A stretch of DNA of 64,000 bases from Cunninghamia lanceolata. Taxonomy: Eukaryota; Streptophyta; Pinopsida; Cupressales; Cupressaceae. Below, in pieces: positions 34,452 to 45,548 of this stretch; the stretch's first letter is position 1, and every line of letters begins with the position of its first letter. Location of the stretch: contig BSBN01000809.1 of assembly GCA_027924645.1 (NCBI GenBank), forward strand, positions 40,268,001 through 40,332,000, in the 5' to 3' direction. The position numbers and the translations under genes are program-made. The notes beneath the pieces are model-generated. The model was not told the origin of the DNA. It made no database searches and worked only from the letters and a program-made list of their open reading frames with translations.

Positions 34452-36848
34452 GTTCCTAGGGAACTCTTCTTGTATATAGTTAAATTAGGTGTTTCCGGTT
34501 TTCATAGTTTAGTTTTCCTTAGTTTGTTTTTAGGATTTGGTTGTTTAGTTTAGTCTGCTTTGTTTTAAGTTGTCAATTTTTGGAGTTTTTCTTTGCTTTA
34601 GTTTTTTTTGTCGTTAAGGGGGTTTTCATTGTGCATAGGAGTGATTAATTTTCAAACACATTTTGGTTGACTTGATGAAGTTAGGTTAAGTTCATTTCTT
34701 GCATAAATGTCCATGAAATTCTTTAAGATTGGAAGGTAACTTTCTTTAGTTTATCTTTTTACTAAGATCTATACTTGACTCAAGAATGGAATCATATATT
34801 GCATCTAGACATGGATATCTTTGATTATGAGTTTAAAATATTTAATCTTAAAATGAACACTTCATTGCTTTCTTTTGATAAACTTGCATCAGATGGATGG
34901 ATCCATTGTGGATTCCATTGCTAGTGTTGGATAGCGTGACTGTTTGTTTTTAGGAGAGGAGTCAATTATCCAGTATGGCTTGAAGTATTTTGAGATCTTA
35001 TACCTTGCATACTCAAGATCTTGAAAGGCACAAGAAGAGTATAAATGAGCTTGAATTAAGTGAGATAATTCATGGTTCCATCTCACTCCATTACATTGTA
35101 TTCATTTCTGCGCTCCATATTCTGTCACTCCACATACAAAATAAAAGCCTACATTTTGTGATAAGCATTCCTGTTTCCTGCCATTCTATTGTATGCATTC
35201 CTCCATACCTCGGTCTATTTATCCCATTCATTTTGCCATGCCATTTCATTTATGCAATAAAATTTCCATCCATTCCACTTGTACCATCAAATAATGAGCT
35301 TGAGTCTGATGTCCAAATCCTCCATATAGTCTTGTTTTGTTTTTCCTTGAACTCCCAGCAATGAGTCATCTAGATAAAAGTTTCAGTCCTCTATGAACAA
35401 TACATTTGTAGTCTATCTATGTCAGTATCCTCTCAAATGACCTTAGCCACTGCATAGAAAGCAAGGTCAAGATGTTGGTATTCCCATCCATCCCACTTAA
35501 ATACAAGTCCATTGTTTTCATTAATCACCTATCATACATATTGTTTTCCCATTCCACCTTCATCATTATGCAAAGTAAAAGCATATGACCACATACCTTT
35601 CACTATCCATTTCCTTTATCCATCACCATCCACTACATCCTCCATTCCTTCATCCATTTCCCAATCATGATTAATGAATGTAAGTGTCGTCTGAACAAGA
35701 AGCTTGCAATTTCTCTAGCTACACCCATCCCATAATTCCATAAAATAGATATTTGAATGCTTTAACCCATCAAGAAAGTAAATTCCTAAGAATCTTATAA
35801 ATCTTTATGCCTTAGAACACAAAATGCTAAAGATCCAATCACAGTTTATTCAAAGGCTATGTCACTCATACTTCCAAAATGAAAGAGCCAAAGTAACAGT
35901 CTAGGTATTTAAGTCTGAGAAGCTGAATCCAATAGCCGCTTCCACCTACAAAGCATCTATCATCACTCATTGCATTCCATCTAAAATTCTAAGTTACTTC
36001 ATCCTACGAACCAAAATCAATAAGAAATTTGAAGTTCGTAAAGGCCATGAAGGTAACATTACTAGTTATTATCCATTCTTGTTCCCCTTTATACATTCCT
36101 TTCCCATTTACAAGCTTCGAAGTTTAGTTCGGTGTGTACAGACATTGATTGTGATTTCACTCTGTTCCATTCATTTCCCACCATCCCGTACACTCCACCA
36201 CTACCTGGTCTATGTTTGAGTATGCCTATCTGTCTATTTTATGTAATCCACATCATAGTCCACTATCTCCACTCACCTCTATATCATTTGTATCCTATTT
36301 GTCATTCCTTACCAACATTAGTAATCATACTGGATAAACCTGGTTTTGTATAGACTATCATTTTGTTTTCCATGGAATCAGATTTTTGAGTCATTCCTAT
36401 CCATTACCATGGTGAAAACCTGGCAAATAGATGCCATGTGTAATTGCCGTTATTCATGGTGAAAACCTGGCAAACAGGTGCCATGAGTAATATACCTAAA
36501 AAAAATGATGAATTTGTAAGACTATATCAGGTATGGTTTTTGGAATATGGATGGTCATGCTAGCTGTTGATTTTGATTCTGGGATCAAGTAGCTCTGTCT
36601 ACACAGCCTAGATAGTGGGTATACTAAGGGATTTTGAAGTTATGATTCTTGTTTATCTTAAGAATGCATGAAGAACATTAAATGAAATGCTTATCTTATG
36701 GAACAATAGAGATGAAATGTCTTGATCCAATTTATGCTTCTATTCTTCTTTTGAGTATGTTTCTTAGTTACTGGACTAACTTGAAGAAGTTATGTCAAAG
36801 ATTTTGAGTATTAAATGTACCTTTATTCTTGAAATGTTCAGGAACATT
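34452..36848 (+). other. 3' noncoding interior of the 25 kb element
   Basis: 2.4 kb between integrase and the polypurine tract. Several short ORFs lack motifs, and I find no envelope-like reading frame with signal peptide and membrane segment. Much of 35080-36340 is rich in CCATTCC/CATTCC-like words. A 45-base unit is duplicated near 36410-36490. Confidence 0.6.
36408..36490 (+). repeat. Short tandem duplication (CATGGTGAAAACCTGGCAAA)
   Basis: CATGGTGAAAACCTGGCAAA followed by (T/C)AG(A/G)TGCCATG(T/A)GTAAT occurs twice, at about 36409 and 36458, with a few changes. No function seen; a local slippage or recombination duplicate. Confidence 0.7.
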
Positions 36849-36868
36849 TCTCTTGTGGAGTCGCCAGA
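36849..36868 (+). other. Polypurine tract of the 25 kb element
   Basis: CTCTTGTGGAGTCGCCAGA lies directly before the 3' LTR start TGTTGTGACC at 36869. A GGAG-containing tract next to the LTR is the usual plus-strand primer of Ty3/gypsy elements. Confidence 0.6.
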
Positions 36869-37289
36869 TGTTGTGACCTCATCACACATCACTCCATTGC
36901 AAATGGGGACCCCCTAATTTTTTGCTTATGTTCAGTTTGGTTTTTGAGTCTTAGCTAAGTCCTAGTTCAAAACACATGTAGTGAGGGACACTAGACACAC
37001 CTTAGAATGTTTAAGTACATCTCCTCAGTCGCAGTCTCCAATAGGGATTGATATGAAAGCTTGTGAAGGATTTTCAAAGACAGGGTTCATGAGTTTGAAA
37101 GCTCTACTTGCTTTACTTAGGTGGCTTCACAAGTCCTTCTAGATAGTGTCTATTATTTCAAGAGACTCACCAACCTACCTTGGGACCAATTTATCAAGTT
37201 TGAAGTGTTATAAACTCAAAGTGGTTGAAGATATTGAACTTATAAGGAGACTTCATGCATTTGAGAGTTTTTTTATGCACTTGAAGTCA

Positions 37290-40235
37290 AAATCCAAGGG
37301 TCACGTCCAAACCCGCCCTACCTGGGCAGCCTCAGGAGGGAGTCTTGGACAATGTCACCTGTCACATAAATCTCTCCATATGATACCTCCAGGACCACTC
37401 AAGGGTTTAGATGGTTCAATTCGCAAGTTTATTTGGTCAAGGATGAAGGAAGAGACATTCAAAGAGTGAGATTATCAAGATTGACATGAATGAAATGATT
37501 TTGAGTATGAAAATCCAGAGGTCATGTCCTAACCCACCCATTTTGGGTGGTCTCACAGGGTCTTCATGGATAATGTCTCCTGCCATATGAAACTCTCCAC
37601 ACACTGGTCTCAAAACCGCCCTGCAAGGAAAATGGTTAAGTATTGAAGTTTTTGCATGCATGGAGCACTGAGATGTGATGGTTTGTAGGCAAGGATTGAG
37701 TCCAAGTAAGTTTCAAGTTCAAATCCAAAGGTCACTCACCAACCCGCCTTACCTTGGTAGCTTTAGCATGTAGACATGGATGATGTCTTCACTACCTCAT
37801 GATGATTTCCAAACATAGCTTCCAAATCTGCTCTAGGTGAGAGTGATCAAATTTTGAAGTGTTTTCAAGCATAAAGCACTAGAAGGTGGTGAAATTCAAG
37901 AGAAACATGAAAGTTTGAAAGGATTAAGTGAGTTTTGGATGAAAATCCAAGGGTCGCTCTTAAACCTGCCCTACCTGGGCAGCCTCAAGAGGTTCCTATG
38001 GACAATTTTACCTCCTCCACATCAAATACTCCAAATAGTGCCTCTAATACCACCCTAGGAGAAAGTGTTAAGCTTTGAAGTCTTTCAAACACAAATCATT
38101 GGAATATCATGAAGTTTTGATAAAAACTTGAAGGTTTGAGAGGATTAAGTAAGTTTTAAATGAAAAATCCAAGGGTTACTCCTAAACCTGCCCTACTTGG
38201 GTGGCCTCAAGAAGACCTTATGGACTATCTCACCTGACACAAGAAGTTCTCTAGACACTTGCTTCAAAACCACCCAAGGTGAAGGATAATGCAATTTGCA
38301 AGGTTATTTGATGAGAATGATCAAGATTATATCACAGGGAAAGGAGATAGTCAAATTTAAGGGAGGAGAAGTGTTTTAAGTGACAAAATCTAGACATCTC
38401 CTCCAAACCTGCCCTACATGAGCGGCCTTGAGCTCCATGCTTGGACTATTTCACCTCCTACACATCACACTATCCAGACAACATAGTTAAACCCACTCAA
38501 GGAGAAAACTTATCCAATTTGCAATGTTTTGAGTTGAAGTACAATGAAATCATGAAGATTTGAAGAAAGTGCATAAGATTGAATGTTTTTTTGAGTCATT
38601 TTGAAGGATAATCCAAGGGGTACCCTCAAACCTGCCCTACTTGGGCAGCCTCAAGAGGTGTCTCTGGATTGTGCCTTCTTTCACATGAAATATTCCATAC
38701 ATTGCCTTCTAAGCCACTCAAAATGAAGAACACTACAATTTGGAAGGAGAGATCAGTGAATTCATGAACATAAAGCACTTCATAGAGATGGCAATTAGGC
38801 GTAGAAGGGTGAAAGATGTTCTAAGTTGCAAAATCCAAGTAACACCTCCAATCTCGCTCCTCTTAGGTGTATTTCGTCAATGCAGATGGACATCATCACC
38901 TAACATCTCAACATTTGCCTTCTCACTTCACAAACATCTCAAAATGGCTAAGTCTTAGGCAAGTTCTAGAGAAGGGTCTTCATGAGGAGAGGAATAAACA
39001 TAAAGTGATGAAAATCCACATACCTCCCTTAAGCCTACCCTTGCTAGGCGGCCTTCATCTCCCTTCTTGGATTACATGATCACCACAACACATCATCCAC
39101 CTATCATTGCTAGATCCACTCAAGAGGTATGGCATGAGAGTTTGTAAGGTGAGCTTAGAATTGGATGTTGATCACCATACACAAGCCTCCTCAATTCACT
39201 CATCCACTAGAGGTAAGTTGTAAGGTCAATCAGTGATAAGTGGAAATTCTTAAGGGGAGATAAGGCAAGTTTAAAGGGAGTATATTGACCACTCCACACA
39301 ACATCCTCAAGACCACTTAGCATAGGTGGATTTCACCTTGACATGTGGATAAAGTTCATCAAATATTCCAAATTTCTCTTCTGACCACAATCAATCATTC
39401 ACCAATATTAAGTTATGCAAAGACAAGTTTGGGAGATCATCAAGGTTAGAGGAATCAACTTTAAGACAAAAAATCCACACCATGCTCCCAAACTCACCCT
39501 TCCTAGGCAGCCTCAGGAGGACTTCTTAGATTCTCCCATGTTCTCACATGCATCTCTCCACACAACACATTCAAAACCACCCAAGGTGCTGGAAAGAAGG
39601 TCTTCATGAGGAGATGAATGAGCTAAGTGAAGCAATCCATACACACTCTCAAGACTATCTTGTTAAGAGATGCTCACTTACATTCACCTCTTTCACATCA
39701 TTCACTCCATACAATATCTTCAACGCCGCTCTTGCTAGGTAGACTTCACCAAGACACATGGACATCACCACCCAACATCTAGGATGTGTCTTCAAATTCA
39801 TAAGCATCTCAAGATTCCACTAAGTGTTTAGATTGATGGAGAAGATCTATCAAATGGAAGGAATGAACATCAAATCCTTACTCTACCTTCCAACCCGCCC
39901 ATGCAAGGTGGCCCTGAGCCTTCCAAGAGGACAATATCAAGTCCTTCACAACATATCATCCACCTATCATCTCTTAAGCCACCCTTCTCAAATGGTTTTC
40001 ATCCTGCCTCATGGACAAGGGCATTGAACATTTTAAGTGTGTCATTCAACTTCAAAGGAGGAGATGAACATCAAATTAGAGTTTAAGTGATAAAATCCAT
40101 GCACCTCCTTGAATCCCGCCCTTCCTAGGCAGCTTTAGACCCTTCACATGGACCATGTCACCTCATGTCTTCACATGAAATTTTCCACTTGCACCTTCTA
40201 AACCTGCCCAAGCTGGGCACTATTGGCATGAAGGC
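37290..40235 (+). repeat. Array of ~220-bp hairpin units (3' LTR copy)
   Basis: Cores at 37313, 37534, 37744, 37966, 38187, 38408, 38632 and 38853 are spaced 210-224 bases apart; more diverged ones follow at 39034, 39313, 39493, 39725, 39893, 40117 and 40204. Arm pairs seen include CCACCC/GGGTGG (37534), CTGCCC/GGGCAG (37966 and 38632) and mismatched ones such as CCGCCC/GGGCAG (37313). The first seven units are the best preserved part of the array in the window. Confidence 0.85.
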
Positions 40236-40484
40236 ATGGAAAATAGTTAAAAAACTTTAATTTTATCCTTCTCTAGGCTGACCATACTCTTTAGGCCAAC
40301 CATTTAGGTAAAGGCAGCGTTTGGTATTAAAGAAGGATTAAATCTGCATTTTAAATCAAAACAAATACAATTCTAATCTAGATTTGTAGTAGAGGAGCAA
40401 GGAGTAGCAGCAGCTTTCAAGGAGAAAAGTAAAAAATTTCAAGAATCTTCAAAATCAAATTTTCCAAAAATCTAATTTTTTAAG

Positions 40485-40612
40485 GTATGTTTTTGTTTTG
40501 AAATTCATTATTTTTTTTGTCCCACATGCATGAGGAGATAGGGTAAATATTAGAAAATCCTTATTTTAAAGTGTCACATCACCTTAGTGACATATGTTGC
40601 TTTCTCTTGTAG
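40485..40612 (+). other. Candidate 128-bp intron before the LTR ORF
   Basis: TTTTTTAAG then GTATGTTTTTG at 40485 is a strong plant donor; a pyrimidine-rich run and TTTCTCTTGTAG ending at 40612 is a strong acceptor; the ATG follows 14 bases later at 40626. In the 5' LTR the acceptor is kept (CTCTTATAG) but the donor reads AAGTTATGT and has lost its GT. The intron would lie in the 5' untranslated part of the LTR transcript. Confidence 0.55.
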
Positions 40613-40625
40613 GAAGAGGTAGAGG

Positions 40626-43600
40626 ATGAATGCGAAAGAAAGACAAGCCTTGATCAAGAGCGACAAGCAAGGAGTCATGTTGGAGAAGAAGATCATGTCC
40701 AAGTGGAGGAACGTGAGTGACACCAAGTTGGGTCACATTGACATGGAGGAGATCAAGAGAGAGCTCTACAAGCCAACTCACTCCAAGGTCATCCATGAGA
40801 TGCTTCGCAATGGGATCGTCCAAGCCACTTGCCTTCCGCCCGCCTTGCCGATTGTCGAGATTATGTGGGAATGTGCTGATCATTACAACCAAGAGACTAG
40901 ATGCATTGAGACATCCAATGGAGAAGTCTTAGCTCTCTTGACGAGGGAGGCTATCGCTAAAACATTCAACATCCTGAAGCATAGGAAGGTAACTATCTAC
41001 ACTCAAGAGCAAACTCAAAAGGTGTTCGAAGGTGCAATAAGTGATTGTAAGCAAGAGATAAATGTCAATTGGGTAAAGCAACCAAAGAGTCATCATAGTA
41101 AGTTGCCGAAGAAGTTTCATAAATCAGATTTCATCACGGAGTATGGCTACATGGTGATCTTCTTGAACAAGATCATGGGTTGTTAACAATCATCAACATT
41201 CGATGTGTGGATGTTCATATTCATGCAAGAGATCATCAAGGGTGAGGTGATGATTGATTGGGCCGGCATCATAAGAAATAATATTCATGAGTAGATGATC
41301 AAGCTAAAGGAGACTAAGTCCTTCTACATTAGTTCATATGTCATCTATATCCTCGTGATGTGTGGAAAGTATGATGGATTGAATTATAGAGGTGACATAG
41401 GATATGGTCCCAGACAATTCAGCATGTATGATTGCTACCCACAATTGCAGCTAAAGTCCATAGCCCATTACAAGCGCGTGAATGATGCATTCTTCTTGTT
41501 CATCGTAAGGAAGCTACAAGGAGATGTGCATGAGAGGTTATCGAAGGATGCAAAGAGATTGATTGGCAAATATGGATGATGGTACATCCAATTTCTAAAG
41601 TTCACTTACTTGAGGATCCAAGGATTTTCATCTTATCCTTACCGCTTGCCGAGGTATCCTACCGACAAGATGGTACTACTTGAGGTGACGAGTCAACTGT
41701 TGGCTTGGGACAAAATTTAGAAAGATAAGAAGAAATCTAGAATTAGTTTCCCAATAGGGGTTGTAAAGTTGGAAACTTGCCCAACACTACAAGGTGCACA
41801 ACATTCAGAATATGAACTTCTAGCTTACAATTTGGCTTCATGACACGAATCGAGAACACTTTGATCCATTCAACATGATTTGGAAGGCATTTGGGAAGAG
41901 GTTTAGACACCGAGAGCACCAAAAGGATCACTAGGCAGATGCAGACGATGATGAGCACATCAGAGAGAAAAGGTGTTCGAGAATGGCTTGGGATTTGGTG
42001 AGATCTTGTAATATAATGCCTATTCCTGATCAATTAGAGGAAACTAAAAAGTTTTTTGTGTAAAAGATGTTTGACAAGGATGGACCTATCATTATCAATT
42101 GGGCTGAGAGAGAAGATGGTCATGATGAGTAGATATAGCGAGTCATACATATCACAAAGAAGTATGTAGATCATCAAGTTCGGAAGCTCGAGAATGCAAA
42201 CAAGGACATAACATACGACTTGATGGGAGGACCTGACTCTTAGCAATCACAAGAAGTGGATGATAGTGAATCTAGCAGTGAACACCATAGTGAGTCCTTC
42301 TCAAGATATGAATGTGACATCAGTAGTGGAGAATGAAGAAAGAGAAAACCAAGGAGCTCCACAGACATTAGATCAAGCACGCATGCATGAGGTTCTAGCT
42401 AAAGAAGTTCAGTCAAGTCCCTCCACAGATTAAGAAGCTATTACACTTGAAATGGATATGCACATTAAATCATCTGATGAGGAAGCATCATCACCAGAAT
42501 TAGAAGTTGGAGCTCAAGAACAAGATGTTCAAGAAGATTTGATTGCCTTACCAGATTGGTTAAGGAAAAGAGTAAAGGAGACTTCAGTCGTGGAAGTAGT
42601 GCCAGAGGTCAATATACAAGAGTTGTTAGGTAAAACCAGGTGAGAAAGGAAAGGAGAAGGCGACTAGATTCTCCAAGATTACAAGAGATAGTTCTGGGTC
42701 CAGGAAAGTGCATATTGTAGCACTGAGGGTAGATAAAACAATTAATGATCTTTCTCCTAAAGATTACGATGTGACCATTATGGATTTGGGACCAACAACA
42801 GAAGAGAAAGAGTTTGAAGAGTTGGATGAATCAGTTTCAGTGGTCAAAGAAAGATTGAGGCATGAAAGGGAAAGAGGAGATCAATTGGAGAAAGAAAACC
42901 TCGCCTTCAAGCAATTTATCCAGCAGTTGATGAATCCAATTCGACAGCGTGAAGGGATGTCTACTCCACCTCCCAAGCTTTCACAAGAATCTGTTTCTCA
43001 GTTAGAGGGTATGAAATCATAGTCCCAAGAACTCAAAAGCTAGATAGGAAGAGTTAGAAATCAAATAGATACATTCATCGATGAACTCATCCAAAAGTAT
43101 GAAACCATTTCTCAGTTGTTGGAAAGACTTCAAGCAGTTTCAGCAGTGTGTTCCCAATTTGATGCTATCAAAAGAGAATACATGCCACACTTGGAAGGTT
43201 TGATGAACACTCCATTGTCAGCATTGATAGAGGAAGGGGTAGTTGAAGAAGGTTCATCATATGATTTCTCTACTTGGGACTTCACTATGGACATAAGAGA
43301 AAAGCTTCTTGACAAAGTTCAAATGGATTGTGTTCGAGTGGAGAGTGTGCTTCAGAGAGTCCATAATAAGATAGTTGGTGCAATGGATGATATGTGTGAT
43401 CTCTCAGGAGAGGCTACATTCCATGACGTGAAGAATTACATACATTCTCATTACTTCAACTCTATTCACTCCATTTCTGGTGAACAGCTGAACAACATAT
43501 ACTCCTTGATCTCACTAGTTGGTGGTAAGTGGGTTGGTTTAGCAGAGTGGGAGAGGACAATTGATTATCATACACAAGATGTGAAGAAGGCAGAAGGAAC

Positions 43601-43694
43601 CATTCAGAATGTGCCAAGTGTACCAGTTGTTGACATGGCGAAGGTTGTTCCAAAGTTCGTGGCATTGGTCAAAAAGAATAAACATAAGAAATAA
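40626..43694 (+). pseudogene. LTR-encoded ~1,070-codon protein of unknown function, 3' LTR copy
   Basis: This copy keeps the ATG (MNAKERQALIKSDKQG) at 40626, directly after a candidate splice acceptor, so I use it as the reference start. It is open to 41186, where CAA (Gln in the 5' copy) has become TAA. Further stops arise from CAG to TAG (for example HEQMIKL to HE-stop-MIKL near 41294) and TGG-type changes, and a 146-base deletion near 42295 plus two small ones shift the frame in the middle. The last part (43116-43694) is fully open and ends KKNKHKK. Domain outline as for the 5' copy. It lies wholly upstream of the genomic TATA box, that is in U3. Confidence 0.75.
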
Positions 43695-43863
43695 ATGCCA
43701 CGTGGGTAGTCCACATAGGCGCTAAGGTGTCACCTTGGAAAATGTGCCTCTATTGCTCCTTGTATATCTCTAATAATAGAAAGTTGTTGTAACCACCTTT
43801 GATGTGGCATGCTCTGGGCCATTGAATCCAAATTGATCCTGGCCATTCATTGTATTTTGAGGG

Positions 43864-43872
43864 CTATATAAG
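43864..43872 (+). promoter_or_regulatory. TATA box, 3' LTR
   Basis: GGGCTATATAAGCCTC, identical to the 5' LTR copy. In the 3' LTR it could drive read-out transcription into the flanking copia remnant. Confidence 0.55.
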
Positions 43873-44684
43873 CCTCATTTCTCTTCATTTTGTAGAATGA
43901 GTTTTGAGCAAATTAGAGCTTTTGCTAAGACTTTGCTGAGATCAATACAAGTTCATTGTTGAGCTATTCATGGTGATATTTTTTTCTCTTTACAAGTTGC
44001 ATGGTTGCTAAGTACTCACTCGCATTCAATGTTTTAACTTAGTTTATTTCTTTCAAAGTTTGTTAGCTTTAGTTTGTGGAAGTCATTGTCTTTCGATTGC
44101 TTAGTGAAATCTCTATATGTTCATACCTTTTATGATTTGTCATTGGCAAGTTGTAGCGTAAGGTTTGTCTGAACACATCACAAGCGTCACTTCGATTGTT
44201 CATAGAGCAATTTGAAAACCTTTAGCTTATCCTTAGAAGATTGCATCAACTTTGTGGAGTTGTTGTCTCATGGTGAAGCAAAGCATGGTTGAGATTTCCA
44301 AGAATTGATGATGATAGCTTGCACTTAGATTAGATATTCTAAACCCATGTCTTTTGCATTTAAAAAAAAAAACATTGTTAGAAGTAGGACCAAGAGCTAA
44401 ATTACCATATCATAATCATAGTGTGTAGCCTTGAAGCGATTGTTACAACCTATGTGAGAGTAAATGGTATTTTCCTATCATTGAACACCAAAGTGTAAGT
44501 CCCTTTGTATGAAATAGTAAATCACATCTTTGTCCAACAAGCTATCCCAAATCAAGAAGATAAGGAATCTTGAAGTCTACTCACTTGATCACAAAGTTCA
44601 GCATCTGAGTGATTTTGTTCAAGAGAGGATAAAATACGCAAGTATTTTATGATGCGTTGTCTATGCAAGGAAAACACATCAACA

Positions 44685-45165
44685 CTACCTTTACATTTTA
44701 CAAAAATCTTTTACACCAAAAACAAAAAAAAACAAAGATTATATATATTAGAGCTGCAAGAAATTCTCACAGAGAAAAAAAAGTTATCTTTTCAATAAAA
44801 GAGAGCTACTACTCTTACATTACAAAAACATAGAAAAACAAAGCATTATAGAACTACTACTCTAAGCATAGGAAATAGTACATGCTTCTCTTTTATAAAA
44901 ATAGAGAAAAAACATTCTCATCTTTCTACGCCCAACACACAAGTAAAACAAAAAACAAAAAATTGGTCTGAGCCATACTTGACAGAAAATTCAAATATGG
45001 ACAAAAGTCTGCCTTTATCCATACACTGGAGAAGAAGGCCATACCCATGACAACATTCCTTGCCAAAATTTATAAGAACAGGACACAAGCAGAGGAAAGA
45101 GAGAAGAAGCAAAAAAAAATGAGTTAAGTTTATTAAATGGGATGGTTGAGATTACATTTCCAACA
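44685..45165 (-). repeat. Copia 3' LTR, main piece
   Basis: Continues the LTR interrupted by the 25 kb element; begins with the CTACC duplication and ends TTTCCAACA at 45165, i.e. TGTTGGAAATG on minus, preceded on minus by the polypurine tract TTAAGGGGGAG. It matches 47600-48066 in order: AGAGCTGCAAG, TTTTCAATAAAAGAGAGCT, TTCTCATCTTTCTAC and ATGGACAAAAGTCTGC. With the outer piece it makes about 530 bp. Confidence 0.85.
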
Positions 45166-45290
45166 CTCCCCCTTAATCACAACTACTGCTATTTATGATA
45201 TCCAAACAATTTTTTTGAAACATAAAACTTCTTTCCCTAATATCTTTGTAAAAATATTTGCACACTGATGATCTTCAAACTTGTAAAAGT

Positions 45291-45548
45291 CTAAAAAATC
45301 TCTTCATTATTGATCAACTTTCTAATGAAATGATATCTTGTGTCAATATGCTTATTTCTCTTGTGAAAAACTCGATTTTTAGACAATTCTATCACTAAAT
45401 TGTTGTCATAATAAATCTTAGTTGCCTCTTCTTTTTTATGCCTTAAATATTTCAACACTATTCTCATCCAAATTATTGGAAATGATGCTCTATGTTGATT
45501 TCCTGAGATGCATCCTTCACGTACTCTTTTAGGTTTTAGGTTTTTCAA
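45291..45548 (-). pseudogene. Copia RNase H C-terminal part
   Basis: The minus strand encodes EATKIYYDNNLVIELSKNRV, FHKRNKHIDTRYHFIRKLIN and NEEIF, the typical end of copia pol (family: IYCDNxSAIALSKNPVFHxR, SKHIDTRFHFIRE). The third catalytic Asp (DNN) is present. N-terminally the frame passes directly into the pre-integrase copy at 45540, showing that the integrase-RT part was deleted. Confidence 0.85.

Larger units (their letters stand above)
19688..44684 (+). mobile_element. 25 kb Ty3/gypsy (Tat-like) LTR retrotransposon with 7.8 kb LTRs
   Basis: Two directly repeated segments, 19688-27523 (7836 bp) and 36869-44684 (7816 bp), flank a 9345-bp interior with primer-binding site, gag, PR, archaeal-type RNase H, RT, RNase H, IN and polypurine tract. 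The ends are T(A/G)TTGTGACCTCATC and ACACATCAACA; the left terminal TG has become TA. The element is flanked by perfect CTACC duplications (19683-19687 and 44685-44689) and interrupts a copia LTR, which confirms both boundaries independently. In two 120-base samples the LTRs differ at 11 sites (start of the LTR ORF) and 4 sites, so the insertion is old. An extra archaeal-type RNase H places it with the Tat group (family knowledge). Confidence 0.93.
36869..44684 (+). repeat. 3' LTR of the 25 kb element
   Basis: 7816 bp, intact TG...CA ends (TGTTGTGACC ... ACATCAACA). Same order as the 5' LTR: hairpin array, TATA-like TATTAAAG, intron, ORF with ATG, second TATA box at 43864, R-U5. It has lost 146 bases of the ORF (relative to 24985-25130) near 42295, with further two-base deletions near 41836 and 42645. 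Confidence 0.93.

Noticed and set aside
34452..36848. Envelope-like third ORF downstream of integrase
   Set aside because: No long frame, signal peptide or membrane segment pair; only short ORFs in low-complexity sequence.
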